Below, one piece after another: positions 35,851 to 48,845 of a DNA stretch of 64,000 nt (positions are counted from its first letter, which is position 1; each line of letters begins with the position of its first letter). This DNA is from Acanthacorydalis orientalis (Eukaryota > Arthropoda > Insecta > Megaloptera > Corydalidae), in the NCBI GenBank assembly GCA_034766995.1, contig CM068313.1, forward strand, positions 6,725,461-6,789,460, given 5' to 3'. Both the position numbers and the translations under genes were made by a program. The notes below the pieces were generated by a model. That model saw only the letters and a program-made list of their open reading frames with translations, was not told the DNA's origin and ran no database searches.

Positions 35851-38140
35851 TGATATTAAATTGTTTCTAATGCCAGTTACCACTTCTAGATGACGTTGCA
35901 GATATGTTAAAAGAAGGGTTATCAACCCTCCAATATACGTTTGAATTCACTGAGTGTGATATAGCAAAAGCATACGTATTTAAGTGCAGATTTTATAATC
36001 CAAATCAAACAGCTGTATAAATTAACTGATGAAATATAAATACAATACTTATTATTTGTACTTCATAGATTTAGATTAATGTATTTTTTTATTATTTAAA
36101 TCCACATTATTATCTATAATAAATAAACTGAACACAAGCTACCTGAATTTAAAAAAAAAACTGAGAAAAGATGAAAAATTGCAGAAATCTAATCACATCC
36201 AAAATTTTACCTCAAATTTCAATAAAATTTAACAAGATAAATTTAAAAAATACAAGTAGTATAATCGCTTCTGGCTATAAAAATAAGTCAGTCATTGATT
36301 TTATTTCCTTCAAATTATGATTTTTCCAATAAATAGTTATATATATATATACATTCATAAAAAAATATAAATAACAATTAGGTACAATTAATTACTATCT
36401 AAAAATATGAATTATAATTTCTTTCACTTTCACTATCTTCATTCTTTTATTGCATTTTAAAAACGTATCTTGTCTTATCATTTGTTTGAAAATTAAAATT
36501 TATATTCATTTTTAATTTGTTTCAGTTATCATATTTGAATATTACCTTCCGTACCATTTTTTTGAACATCCAAAAATAAATTTAACAATCATTGCTAGTC
36601 ACAAAACATGAAACTGGAAATACTCACTTTTTAAATATATTTTTTCTTATCATTTAATTTTTTTAAAAAAAAGAACAGTTATTCTATTAAATTTCACCAT
36701 TTTTTTTATTTTTCATAAAAAAAATCAATAAATATTTATTTTGTGAATTATTTTAATTTTATTAAAAATGTTCATTAAATAATTATTATATATGGAATAA
36801 TTTTATAAAAATATTTACTTCAAAGTATTATTTGTAATTTCAATTCTTTTAGAATGAAACAAGAACGAAATTTTTACTTAAGAAATAACACTGACTTCGT
36901 TTTTTAAATAACTGAAAAACAATTCGTGCGCGAGATAAAAACGTTCGGCCCGCATAATAAAAAAAACTTCGAACAAATATAAAAATTCAAATCACATAAA
37001 ACAAACGCAAATTCAGGACAAATTTCTACGAGACGAATTAAAGATAAAAATTAAAACCTTACATACAAGACTTCAAAACTTGTCATCACTTGTATTAAAA
37101 TCTTACACATAGGTTTAAATTTTTTATCTATAATCAGTCGTCACCCTATTCTAAATATTTTAATATTGATATTATTTGTATCAATGTTCCTGAAGATCCA
37201 AACAGTTCTTGTATTCGAACTTGCAGGCTGTAATAAGAAGGGTTGACTCTAAATTCTACTTTTATTAAGAAAATAAAAATGAAATAAAAGTTACATTTAC
37301 AATAAATGAACTATATTTAAATAAAAAAGGTAAATAACTATTTTTCAATACAAAAGCAAACTGTTTTCTAAAAAAGTACATTTATAATCAATAAATTAAA
37401 GAATTATTTAAAAAAAAAAATCAAAATCAAATTTAATAATTATCTAACTATTAAATTACAAGCAAAATTATTGAAAATCTAAAATTAATCGAATAAATAA
37501 AAATAAATTTAATAAAAAGATAAATCAAACTAACAAACTAAAAAGTGGAAATCGAAGAAGTATGTTGCAGTACCTGAAAGAAAACCCTGAAAATCATAAA
37601 AATATAAATTATTAGACACATTTCTAGGACCAATCGTCAGATATGACTAACTTATAGGCCACCCCTGAACTACACCTGCTACAAGGTGTTTCACATACAT
37701 AAATCCGTGAAGCGGACTCACATATGCGTAACTAATCTTACACTGCAAAATGCAACCTTGCCTAACGCTGCAAATCATGTGTGAAAGTTTTATCTAAGAG
37801 CCACAGTTTCAACTTCGCTTTCCAGCACTTCATCTACTGTTGAACTCTTTTATGCCGATTTGTATCGCTTATCGAAAAACATCAATATATCATCGTATAT
37901 ATTGGAATCGACAGTTCAACAAACGACCTAACGTGTACATTAAATAATTACATAAAAGTAAAAAAAATATAACAATCATCCAGTATCGTTTTAGTAAATA
38001 TCTGACTAAATATAAATAAAAGAAAAACCTAAAACGATATCAGACAAATAACCTAATCTCCTAAATCTAATTAACAGAAATTGATGGAATTTGCGTTTGC
38101 ATACAGTTGAAATACGGATAGATAAATACATAGACCTTAC
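35851..38140. other. AT-rich stretch with a less AT-rich part
   Basis: No gene was seen up to 37600. The segment 37610-37940 is less AT-rich (GGCCACCCCTGAACTACACC and CAACCTTGCCTAACGCTGC) and lies downstream of the possible exon at 38141-38242. It may hold intronic or regulatory sequence. Confidence 0.35.
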
Positions 38141-38242
38141 TTGGTTCTGTTGAATGAACAAGCAAATACATTTAATTAGCATCTGAATAGCTGAACTGGA
38201 ACTGCTGCTCTCCCATGATGCACTTCTCCCAAAAGCAAACAT
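38141..38242 (-). CDS. Possible small first exon, MFAFGRSASWESSSSSS...
   Basis: An ATG at 38242 opens 34 codons that end exactly in phase 0 at a good donor, CAA|GTAAGG (GT at 38140-38139). The peptide starts MFAFGRSASWESSSSSS, then turns hydrophobic with Cys (IKCICLF). The segment is less AT-rich than its flanks and lies 50 bp from a mariner derivative at 38292. No downstream exon was identified, so this may be an alternative leader exon of a larger gene or chance. Confidence 0.25.
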
Positions 38243-38291
38243 TTCACTTCACTACTCACAAACACTTCAATGATGATATCGAAATATAATA

Positions 38292-38791
38292 TTAGGTTGA
38301 TGCAAAAATAATTGCGGTTTTTATCATTTTATGTTTGGCGCCCATTTTTCTTTTTACTGTTATCTTTTGTTATAGTCACGTGATACATCATTGTAAACAA
38401 TAAAATTACCACTACTGATTTTAACTTATGTCCATTGTTTTTGTTCTTTAGTATTTTTGGACATAACCTCTTAAATTAGTCATGGAAAAAAGAAAATTCG
38501 CAATATTTGGTTCTATAAGTTTAAATAGGGACATAAAGCAACAGAAACTGCTTGAAATATCAAAATTGTTTTTGGCAAAGAATCATTTAGTGAACTTACA
38601 GCTTAACACTGATTCCAAAAATGTCTTAACGGAAACAAAATCCTTGATGATGAGGAGGGTCGTAGACATCATTCAACTATAGTTAATAATTATTTAAGAA
38701 CCATTATTGAAGCGGATCCACGTAAAATAACTGATATGTGCGTCTTTATACTCGATACGAAAAAACCGCAATTATTTTTACTTCAGCCTAA
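38292..38791 (+). mobile_element. Internally deleted mariner (third lineage)
   Basis: The 500-bp element is flanked by TA. The ends are TTAGGTTGATGCAAAAATAA and its inverse TTAGGCTGAAGTAAAAATAA. After a 170-bp leader the true transposase frame, with stops, reads FYKFK...GHKATETA, IVFGKESFSELTA, FQKCLNGNKILDDEEGRRHS and LRTIIEADPRKIT. That is the HTH half, then it jumps to the right end. The open frame at 38482-38682 is an out-of-frame shadow of this relic. Confidence 0.85.
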
Positions 38792-40837
38792 TACTTAAAT
38801 CGTAATAAAATTTTAATATGAAATATTGATCAAATTTAATGACTTCTTTAGAAAGTTGAAAAGATCAAATCGACGAAAATAAATCCGTGATTGAGTGATA
38901 GTTAATTTGCGATTAATGTGAAAAAAACGAGTATATAAATGTTAATAATTTGGATTATCTAAATATAGAGTACGCGTATACATGCTGATTATTTAAATAC
39001 ACACAAAGAAAAAAAGTTTTCGTTATAAAACACAAATTGGTCGAGAGAATCACGCGAACGGTGGTAGAAATCCTGTAATATAAAAATTATGGTTTAGTAT
39101 GTTTGTATGAAATTTAAATAACTAAGGTATTGTGTTATAATTTTTGTACAGTAATAAATATCATATTGAAAACGTATGTCATAGTAACAATCCGATTCGA
39201 TTATAAAAATAGTTAAAAATATTAAAAATTGAATTTGAAATTCACTTCATTAAACTGGGGGATCAAAAATTATTTCAGTACTTCTAAATTTTTGAAGACA
39301 TGATTATAACATATTAGAATTGATTATACAGAACTTGAAATTATAACTGTCAAAAAAATAAACAACCAAAAAAAATAATGTATACTTTAAAATGAAACAA
39401 AAAATTAATTTGAGAAACTACATTACCATTTTTAACAAATTTAGAAAAATTGATAATTTATTCACATTAAAATAAACTTCTGTGATACGGAAAACAATGT
39501 AAAATGTTTTAAATATTCTCAACTAATCATTAAAGAAGTAATATTTATTCAATACAATTAAAATAAAACAAAAAAAAATATCAAAGAATTTTATTATAAA
39601 ACCGAATAACCTTTATTAAAAATAATAAGTCTATCATTTTTAATATTGAGAATAGAACAGTTTTATGTATTCATTATTTTTAAGTTAGTTAATATATCAG
39701 ATGTCTGTGTATGTATATGCATAACACACATAAGCACACATTCATTTGATATTCACTTAAATAAATATATTCCAGTTCCTTTTTTCTTTAAATTTAACAG
39801 AATAATTTCAAATTATATACAACCAAATATGTATTCCGACCTTAAAACAGTCTAATAATTATAAAATAAATTTAGTGAGAAAAATGAATGTATATCAACG
39901 ACAAGTTGAATAAGAATAAAATATTGAAACAGATTATAAAAATGCAATCAAGTTTAAATATTAAAATATACATTATTTTATCTGATAGTAAAGATTTCTT
40001 CATTATAATAATTAAAATTTAATTGGAGTAATCTTAAAACATATATACATTTTTTACATTTAAAATAAATAAATAAATAGAACCTACATTATTAAACCAA
40101 AAAATCCACCGGCGCTGACCAAAATTACTTGCAACTGTACCGATATACGACTAACTAACTATAATATTCTATACTGCTTTAATACCGAAAACAACAGTTA
40201 TGTTAGAAACATACAAAGTTATGTAATCAATTCATCATAGGTTTTCAAAGGAATATCAAATAAACACTTTAAACGTTTATACAGAGTGTTCATATAATTT
40301 TCACTATTTATAAATATATATGTAAATATAATACAAAATAATTGATTTTATTATAACTATTATCATTTATTGCTGTTTTTGAAATGATTGATTTTTTAAT
40401 TGATTGTAATGTTATTATCATGTCGTAAAATATATGTCTCAACAATTAAAGCATAGGTTTTCTACAGAAGCAACAGAAATAAGTACTAGAAAATATATTG
40501 AGGACATATTTTCCATTTTCAGTTCCAGAACTATATTGTGACATAATATGGAGTTACATGTGATTAACTCGCTCATATAGTCTGATCCATGTACTTAATC
40601 CAATGTTTGTAAATTTATACCTGTATTAGACAATTCAATCATTCGAGTAAAGTAATCAGATATATACTTTTTGCCTGTGCAAAATGGATAAAAATTTATT
40701 TCGTTTTCCTAGACAATATATTTTATTGAAATCTATCACTTGTTGATTTGTTTGATTTTATCTTACTCTTTAATTAAAAAATACCTCAAAATGCTTCATG
40801 ATGAGAAGTAGGTTAAGAACACTACTGTAAGATACTT

Positions 40838-40841
<4 letters not shown>
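38792..40841. other. AT-rich stretch, nothing recognised
   Basis: No gene. Isolated CpG-containing pieces occur near 39030-39070 and 40100-40160. Confidence 0.4.

Positions 40842-40879
<38 letters not shown>
40842..40879. repeat. (TA)n array
   Basis: About 17 TA units. Confidence 0.95.
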
Positions 40880-40891
40880 GTAGATATTTAC

Positions 40892-41157
40892 ACAGAGGCG
40901 CACACAGGGCGAGCCAAAAAGCCCTTGTACCTCCCAAGGAAAATAAAAAAAACCACTATCCCCTATATAAACAGAGTGATTAATGTAACCACGACTGAAA
41001 TAATTCGAGAGCTTTGTAAAAAGAAAAGAAAACTAGATTTTATTCTTGAAATGAATTTTTATAATCAGCTTATGAAGTTTATTGAATTCACATTAAAAAA
41101 AATTTCATCCGTTCAACTTGACTCCCTCCAAGATTAAATCTTCAGTGCGCCACTGTA
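40892..41157. mobile_element. Candidate MITE with CAGNGGCGCAC ends
   Basis: The left end ACAGAGGCGCACACAGG and the right end, inverted as ACAGTGGCGCACTGAAG, share 12 of 14 bases. The 266-bp segment lies between two TA arrays. A 70-codon frame (40925-41137) inside has no recognised family. A clear target duplication was not found. Confidence 0.5.
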
Positions 41158-41159
41158 CG

Positions 41160-41221
<62 letters not shown>
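41160..41221. repeat. (TA)n array
   Basis: About 30 TA units with one TAC step. Confidence 0.95.
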
Positions 41222-41223
<2 letters not shown>

Positions 41224-42251
41224 CAATATATGAGATTTACTTTATCAAACTTATAAAACAACCCGCATTTGTAACAAAATTCCTTTTTTTGAATTTATAT
41301 AAATTATAAATTTTTAAAAACTATTAAAATTAACAGACGTTTTTAAATAAAACTCGCTATTATAATACAGAAAAATATATTCGGTACAAATAAAACAATG
41401 ATTGTAAAGAAATGTGAAATACATAAAATTAATAAATAGGAAATAATAAAGAAGTACCTTACCAAATCTGAGAGTTATAACTAATAAATGAAAGACAGTT
41501 TGTAGATTACATTTAAACATGAGACATCACACTTAAAATAAATACAGATGTATCAGATTTTCTTGTTTGTGATATAACGAGTGATTTTATAAGCTAACAT
41601 ATGAACATTTATGTAAACTCATCACGGAATGAATGAGTGTAACAACATTGACAAGACTTCAAACAGAATATGAATAGAAAAATAGATTTATTATAATGTT
41701 GTCATTGTTCCTTTTTAGACTGATATATTTTTTGTCTTTCATTTGTCACTTTCTACACTATAAAATACTTGAATTATATTTAAATAATAAAATTATTTAT
41801 GATTTCACAATACTTTGATATTTAAAATGGTTAGTTTTAGTATCGAAACTAGTATTCAGACACAATAAAAATATATTGGTCTTAAAAGATATATAACAAC
41901 ACAAGTATCATACAAAAATCTGTAGAAATAAAATTTTTAAAAAATAATTACAATATTCTAAATTGATAAAATGAAGAATTAGTAGTTCTTTTAAAAAAAA
42001 ATAACTTATAAACATTTAATCAGTATTTAAAGTGTTGAGAGATAATTTATACATGAAATTGTAATTTATTCATTTAAAACAAAATTTAAATTATAAAATT
42101 TATTAATTTTGATTTTTCCATACTAGTTTAAATATTATAAATGTACTTTCTAGGCAAGTAAATAGTTTTCTGTTTTTTTTTATTATTTTTAATATATTGT
42201 TAATATATATTAATCAAAATGCGAATGTTTTTAAAATGCAAAGAAAATTTA

Positions 42252-42255
<4 letters not shown>
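41222..42255. other. AT-rich stretch, nothing recognised
   Basis: A 68-codon minus-strand frame (41520-41314) is AT-driven and unsupported. Confidence 0.4.

Positions 42256-42282
<27 letters not shown>
42256..42282. repeat. (TA)n array
   Basis: About 13 TA units, 18 bp before a retroposon tail. Confidence 0.95.
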
Positions 42283-42283
<1 letters not shown>

Positions 42284-42300
42284 TGAAAAATCATAAAATA

Positions 42301-42345
42301 GGCCTTTATCCAGCAGTGGATTAACAGAGAAGGATGATTCTGATG
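42301..42345 (+). mobile_element. Non-LTR retroposon 3' tail, second copy
   Basis: GGCCTTTATCCAGCAGTGG and the following ATTAACAGAGA match the tail at 34317. The sequence after it is T-rich and leads into CT and TA microsatellites. Confidence 0.6.
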
Positions 42346-42388
42346 TTTTTGATTTTTCTTTTTGATTATTTTTTTTGTTTTTGATGTT

Positions 42389-42401
42389 TCTCTCTCTCTT
42401 C

Positions 42402-42461
<60 letters not shown>
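42389..42461. repeat. (CT)n(TA)n compound microsatellite
   Basis: An imperfect CT run of about 30 bp passes into about 20 TA units. Confidence 0.95.
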
Positions 42462-42464
<3 letters not shown>

Positions 42465-42969
42465 ATCCTGTATATAAATTTCACAATATCTAATAAAATA
42501 AATATCAGACCGAATTAATAAACAGACAATATAGTATAATATTATCATTGTACAGAAGAGACATTCTTGAATGATTTCATCCGACAATCTATACAAATCT
42601 TCACCGTCTGCAAGACGAACGGAATCAATTTAAACATCCCTTATCGTTGGTCCAGTTGCGATCGAAATACACTATTTTCTTAATAAAGAGACTCGTCTCT
42701 TGAATGAGATTCAATCTTTCAGCCCATTGATCACTAGTTGGACTCAAGATTGTTACTAGCCAGAAAGTACTGAAGTATATCTACAGACACGTTCAAATAA
42801 AATTACAGAAGTGTATTTTTTGAAAAATAGATTTATAATATTTAGAACAGAGTACTTTTGTATACAATTTGTATATTTATAATTTTAATCTATGTGACTG
42901 AAAAGGGAAACTGATGTTTTTTATTGTTTTTTTTTGTAGGGGATAATTTTTTTGTACATATTTAGAATT

Positions 42970-43006
42970 CAGAAAACAAAAACCGCAATTATTTTCCTAC
43001 CAACCT
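42970..43006 (-). mobile_element. Solo mariner terminal repeat
   Basis: On the minus strand the end reads AGGTTGGTAGGAAAATAATT, then GCGGTTTTTGTTTTCTGAAT, as at 12416 and 54646. No transposase sequence remains. Confidence 0.7.
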
Positions 43007-43009
43007 ATT

Positions 43010-44200
43010 TTTGATTTTTTTCTATATTAAATAATAATTATTAAATGAAATAATAATTGTTAAATACAAATATAGACAAATCAACTAGAGGTAAAATAAA
43101 TCCTTCCAGAAACAAATAAATATAACAAAAAAACTTAAAATAAAATCAAAAAAAATTCTAAATTGTATACTTGTCTTTAAAATTTAATTTGCATAAAATT
43201 TTAATTTAAATAAAATAGGAAAATTGGGGAAATTGTAAGATTTTAATTAAATTAGAATAAACGTCTTATACTATCACTATTCATACTGTTTGCTACATAA
43301 TGATAAAAATTGGAGTCCAAATAAAATGATCTAAAGATATGAAACGGTCACTCCTAGTGAAACGTTTTAAAACTGAATTATTTTACCAGTCCATATCCAA
43401 TCATTTATCTCTTTTATATATGTTTATTCCGATTATTTCGAATGACTTTACCTACCATTTATATTTACATCGATACGATTATGTAAATGTATCTTGATCA
43501 AACAATTTTTAAAGCAAACACTGCACCGGATACACAAACCCTAGAAAAAAATCGAGTAAAAAAAAATAGCATTTAAGTATCCACTTATGTTCACCGCCGA
43601 GTCGAAATCGTGAATGCATCCATACATATAACGTACTTGATGAATCGGAATATTTAAATGTGGGTTTTTCGAATCAAAAACCAACCGTCATGGCAGTGCT
43701 CTTTCAGAAATTCTATGAATACTAAATGTAAGAATCTCGTGGCATATCATGTTTTCACTGTAGTGCAGTACCATCATACTACACATTTACAATGGCCGCG
43801 TTAGTATATGATATGTGCAGAGGTGGAGTCACTGAAATGTATGCGATCTGTGCTTTTTTTTGTGAATACACGTTCTGTATCTTCTTTCCGGTTGAATATC
43901 TGAAAGGAAAATATAAATAGCGATCTTTTATAAGCGTTTGGATTTATGAAATAGAATTTGACGATTTTATTCGACGACGTCCTTTTATTTTTTTTCTACA
44001 TTTTTTTAATAGCAGAAAAGATTTAAAAATGCTCTTTACATTTAGAAAGATTAAAAGAATGCCCTTTTTAAAAGATATTCTCATTTTTCAAATATAGTCA
44101 ATACAATTTTCAATAAAAAATATTTATAAATAAAAGAGACTCTCTAGTTTACTAAGCCAAAGAATCAATTTGTATATCATATTTTCTTAAACTTTAAGGT
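43010..44200. other. AT-rich stretch with a less AT-rich part
   Basis: No gene. Positions 43580-43880 are less AT-rich (GTTCACCGCCGAGTCGAAATC and CAATGGCCGCGTTAG) without a convincing frame. Confidence 0.35.
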
Positions 44201-44209
44201 CTTGATAAC

Positions 44210-44560
44210 TTTTTTCCTTTGGCTACCTATCTCCACAAGATATTTGTCTACTTGAAAATGCGCATCCATTCATTCCAATCATTCACTTTTTCTTGACACC
44301 GTGGAATTCCTAAGGACCTAATATCCTCTTTTACTCCATCCATCCACCTTCTTTTCAGTCTGCCTAAGGGTCACTTGTGAGTAGGTTTTGTGTTAATATT
44401 TTAACTGGTAACCTAATTCCATCCATTTGTATGAGATATCCTATCCACCTAACTAACTGGATTTTGGTGGCTGATATAATATTATTATTTAAAAGATTAT
44501 CCAGTTGAAAAATCATGCGAAAAATCATGCTAAAAAATGCTCTCAATAAATATACCTTTT
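44210..44560 (-). pseudogene. Non-LTR retrotransposon ORF2 C-terminal fragment
   Basis: The minus strand reads IQLVRWIGYLIQMDGIRLP, matching the RWxGHxxRMDxxRLP block typical of the C-terminal part of RTE/jockey-type reverse transcriptase proteins. A broken KRRWMDG-like region and a ...NGCAFSSR end follow. Sixty codons are open (44546-44364) and the rest contains stops. The reverse transcriptase core is absent. Confidence 0.65.
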
Positions 44561-45149
44561 ATTTTAAAAAATGTTTCATTATCACCTATATTTTCCGAGA
44601 AATCAAATTCCGAATTTAAACCTTTTTTCATGGCTGTAGGTAGGTGTAGTGTTAAATGAATTATATCTAACGTTTTACTTCTATACTCATGTTAAAAATC
44701 AAACGACAATACAATATATAACAAACAAAATAACTAGGAATTTGCTCATTGGGAGTGAAATTTGTACAGAGGAACGATAGGTGAAGTTAAATTATAACAG
44801 GTACTAATACACCTCTCCTATTAGTCTAAAGAAAAATCTGATTTATATTTAAGCTTCCCTCATATTATACATAAGTATAATTTTTAGTATGAAACATGAA
44901 TACATTTCCCGTCAAAGAAAAATATATATAATTTCTTTTCACAAGTCCCTATCTGTCGACGATCACGTCTATACAAAATGTGGATGATGATTATGAAGTT
45001 AAAGGGGACTGTGGGTAGTAATAGAGGTGAAAAACCACTCGCTACTATACTAAAGGTCGAAAAGGTAATAGAAGTGAACTATACACACATAACACGTACA
45101 CCGAATATCGCAACACATATGCCCACACACACAGACACACACACATCCA
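44561..45149. other. AT-rich stretch
   Basis: No gene. A CA-rich tract lies at 45120-45150. Confidence 0.4.
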
Positions 45150-45420
45150 CCTACGCACATAAAAAGAGAAAGCTCATCGTTATTTATCGCGATTCGTAGG
45201 TACGATATGACAACGTTGATCGCACGCATCCGTCGAAAGTGCAAAAAAATAAAGATGTAGTTTGCATGGCGGTTTGAATAAATTCAATATGGAAACGGGC
45301 GTAAAACATCTTCTGTTTTCTTAAATCGATTTACGGAAAGACGACGTAAAACGAACACGCGGAAGCTGCGAACGCGAAATTAAATTATGATACGATATTT
45401 TCAACAGAATGTGGGAGAGA
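45150..45420. other. CpG-rich islet
   Basis: It includes GATCGCACGCATCCGTCG, AAAGACGACGTAAAACGAAC and GCGGAAGCTGCGAACGCG. No convincing open frame. Candidate regulatory or 5' exon sequence. Confidence 0.35.
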
Positions 45421-45729
45421 TTTTTTTCACTGTTTCGCGAGAACAATAAAAAATGTGTACTTATTTTTTCCGAAAATAATTTTATTTATTTACGCTCATT
45501 TTTCTTTAGGTTGTTATCATTTTTCAATTGGATAATACGTGTACGGCCGAGATTCTTTACCCGGAAATTATATATAATATATTCTGTTAGGGTTATTCTA
45601 TTCTGTCTTATCTCTTTCTTTATATACACACACATTTTTTTCGATAATGAAAAGAAAACAAGTATAAATAGAGTAAACATGGCCTTAAAATTACAAGTCT
45701 TTGTCGTTTAATGTATTAATTTCTTTCTA

Positions 45730-46395
45730 TTGAGTTTGCCAAAAAGTAATTGCGTTTTTATTTTCTACATAAATGAAAGGCAGATTTTTCGTGGAAAACA
45801 AACACTTTATTAAACAATATACTGTTCGTTTTGTTAGATTACCTTTTGTCGTCTTTCAGGTAACTTCATGTTTCGGCGCCCAACTTTTATTATTTTTGTC
45901 AGCAAAAAACAGGTCCAAGGACGATTTGATATCCTCATCAACAGTGAAGGTTTTACCATTCAATACGTTTTGCAAAGAACGAAATAAATAGTGGTCTGAT
46001 AATACCAAGTCTGGTAAATATATTAAATGTAGTAACACATCTCATTCAAGCTGCAACAATTTTTAACAAATGACCAAACTTGTATGTGGTCTAGCATTAT
46101 CATGACTGAAACACAACACCTTTGCGATTCGCCAATTCTGGACGCTTCCGTTTGATGGTATCATTTAATTTATCGAATTGACGACAGTACACATTCTAAT
46201 TAATGGTTTAGTTCTTTGGAAGCAGTTCAAAATACACAATACCTTTGAAATCTCAGCAGACTGACAGCATAACCTTTCTTTGGTGAATATTTGTTTTTTA
46301 TGTGCTTTGAGAAGGTTCATCATGCTTGCTCCACATCCTTTTTCATTCGATGTTATTGTAACCGATCCATTTCCCATCGCCTGTTATCAAACGTT
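45730..46395 (-). pseudogene. Mariner transposase, 5'-truncated, different terminal repeat
   Basis: The right end begins TTGAGTTTGCCAAAAAGTAA. Upstream on the minus strand come, in protein order, TGDGKW at the first Asp, SKTNIHQRKVMLSVCWDFKG in broken form, IVYFELLPKN, a DNARPHTSLV block with the second Asp, and LPDLVLSDHYLFRSLQNVLN with the third. The short 3' end follows. The N-terminal HTH is missing, cut off 20 bp from a TA array at 46416. The terminal sequence differs from the other mariners here, so this is a separate lineage. Confidence 0.8.
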
Positions 46396-46410
46396 TCAAA
46401 AATTATTTGT

Positions 46411-46415
<5 letters not shown>

Positions 46416-46472
<57 letters not shown>
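46416..46472. repeat. (TA)n array next to a truncated mariner
   Basis: About 28 TA units. Confidence 0.95.
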
Positions 46473-46476
<4 letters not shown>

Positions 46477-48845
46477 ACAATTTTGTGTGCTTATGTACAT
46501 AAATTAAAATAAAAAATAAAATAATCTCTTAAGCACTGTGTACCTTGAATAAAATTGCATACAAAAATATAATAAATAAATTTTGTAGGCAGCCAACTTA
46601 CCTTCAAATGAAATTTAATGGAATTTAATAAAATATCTCAGTGGTTTTTAATTGACTTTTTAATTCGTCAATTGAAAAAGTGGTTTAAATCAACGAAAAT
46701 CTTTTCAGTAAAAAAAATCTATAACTAAATCGAAGAGATATTTATTTAATTATTTTTTATACAAATAAATAAAATTCCAGTCTTGTAAAATATTAGGAAC
46801 CTCAAATACATTTTTAACAATTTTTGATTATTTTTTAAGATATTTAGCTTTTTTCACAATATTTATCAAAGGTTTGTGTTAGTAATATAATTACTAAGAA
46901 ATAATTTAATAAATAAAATTTAAAAGTGTAACTTTATGATAAAAATTAATAAAAATATTTTTGAATTCGAAAATTGTGAAAATAAAACATATATCTTAAA
47001 CAAAACCTTCATTACTATCAACTGAACCAAAATAGTGAATTTATTTCAAAATTAAAGAATCTCTAAAATTTAAATAACTGTTCAACGTTGAATCAAAAAA
47101 GAAAATGTTGATAAAGCTATCACATTACAATTCTAACACAGTAGGGCTGAAAAAACTCACTTTCAAAAATGAATTCTTTATTCACCGCTCAAACCACAAG
47201 AAATATGGTCTGGTCAAAAGTGTTCAATAAATCATTATTAATTGTTATTTATGAGCATTTATATGACGATACCATCATTTTCAGTACATTAAAGTATAGA
47301 AACATCTCCTCCTTGGATATTTTCTGCACCTTTATTCTTTAAAGATAATGACGTTACCATCGAAATGCTTAAAAATAACAATAAAAAATGATCTGTAATA
47401 ATTTATAAACAAATTGACCTACACATTATTTTGTGGTTTGTGGACTAATAAATAATTCATTTATGAAAATACTAAAACTATATTTTCTACTAGAAATATT
47501 CTGTTAATAGATTCAAATTTATTCCTCAATTAAATATTTATTAAATAATATATTATACCTTCTGGAAGTTATCTCTGCCTTGGTGAAAGCAATTCTAATA
47601 GGAATACACGCATGTTCAAATAAACCTGAGAGCTATATTGGTACGGAGTTCCTTACCAAACAAGTCGAAGAACAGATCCGGGACTAAAACATAATTTGAA
47701 TAGAAAGAAAAATTATTAAGTAAAACTAACAGAAAAAGGTAGATATCAATCAATAGCAAACCAAAATATAATAATATAAAAAAAAATAAATATATTTCAT
47801 TTCCAAAGCAGTTGATATTCATTTAACCGAGATATGAAAATGTGAATAAAACATCATTTAAAACCAAATTAAAAAGAATAAATTAAAAAAATAGGAATTA
47901 TTGCAAAACCATGTATAAAATTCATAAAATAAATTGGGTACGACGAACAAAATATTATTAATAAAATCTTTTTTCATCCATAAATAATTAATAAAATATT
48001 AAAATCAACCTTCAATATCTAAAAAAAATCATATTTATTTTCAGCTGTCAAAACAGGAAACAAATAAGTACAGTTTATATAAATATATACAAAATGGAGT
48101 TTAACAAATTTATTTTTTTAAAAAAAATATTATTGTGATAAGGTTACCAAAAAGAAATTTCTTAAAAAAACATATTAAATAATTACAACATTTTAGAAAT
48201 AGAATATTTTATTTGGAAAGTGTATTTTATTGCAAAATATTAATAAATATACTAAAGAACGGAAATGTTATCCATTAATTAAAAGTACGATTTGTGTTTC
48301 CTTTTATTTCCAAAATATCAGAGTTGAATTACATATTATTTTATCTGCAAAAGAACGATAAAAGTTAAATAAATTAGTTTAATATAATATTACAAATGAG
48401 AACAATATTATATAATATGATTCCTATTAACTTATATGCCAGAAGTTAAATAAAAACGAATACTTTTATTAAAATCAAGCTTTATTTAATATATGTACAG
48501 TTTAATGTTATTTTTTGGCACGAATACTAAACAAACAAAAAATTCTGTGCATATTATTAATCCTACGTCATTAATCTTCAATTAATAACTTACAGAGATA
48601 TTAGATAGTCGTAAATAAAAAAATAATTGTAATTGGTTTAAAAAAATTACTGTTAAATAGCACCGTTATATCGCAAAATATACATTTAGCGCTGATTTTA
48701 AATACGTATTATTCACTAGTTCATTAAAAACTATGTTACATGACCAACAAGAAGTAAAAAATATATGGAATATATATTCATAAATATATATATTTTTATA
48801 TTTGTATATATGTATAGGGTATATGTAAGGGAAATGTTAAAATGA
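46473..48845. other. AT-rich stretch downstream of the 48846 gene
   Basis: No coding sequence was recognised. It should contain the 3' UTR and poly(A) site of the gene ending at 48846. AATAAA hexamers on the minus strand occur near 48481, but none can be singled out. Confidence 0.4.

Noticed and set aside
38482..38682. 66-codon frame within the mariner derivative
   Set aside because: The true transposase frame is another one, with stops; this frame is a shadow that happens to stay open.
45409..45711. 100-codon plus-strand frame rich in Phe
   Set aside because: The opposite strand is also open (45680-45486), and the peptide reflects T-rich DNA with no motif.
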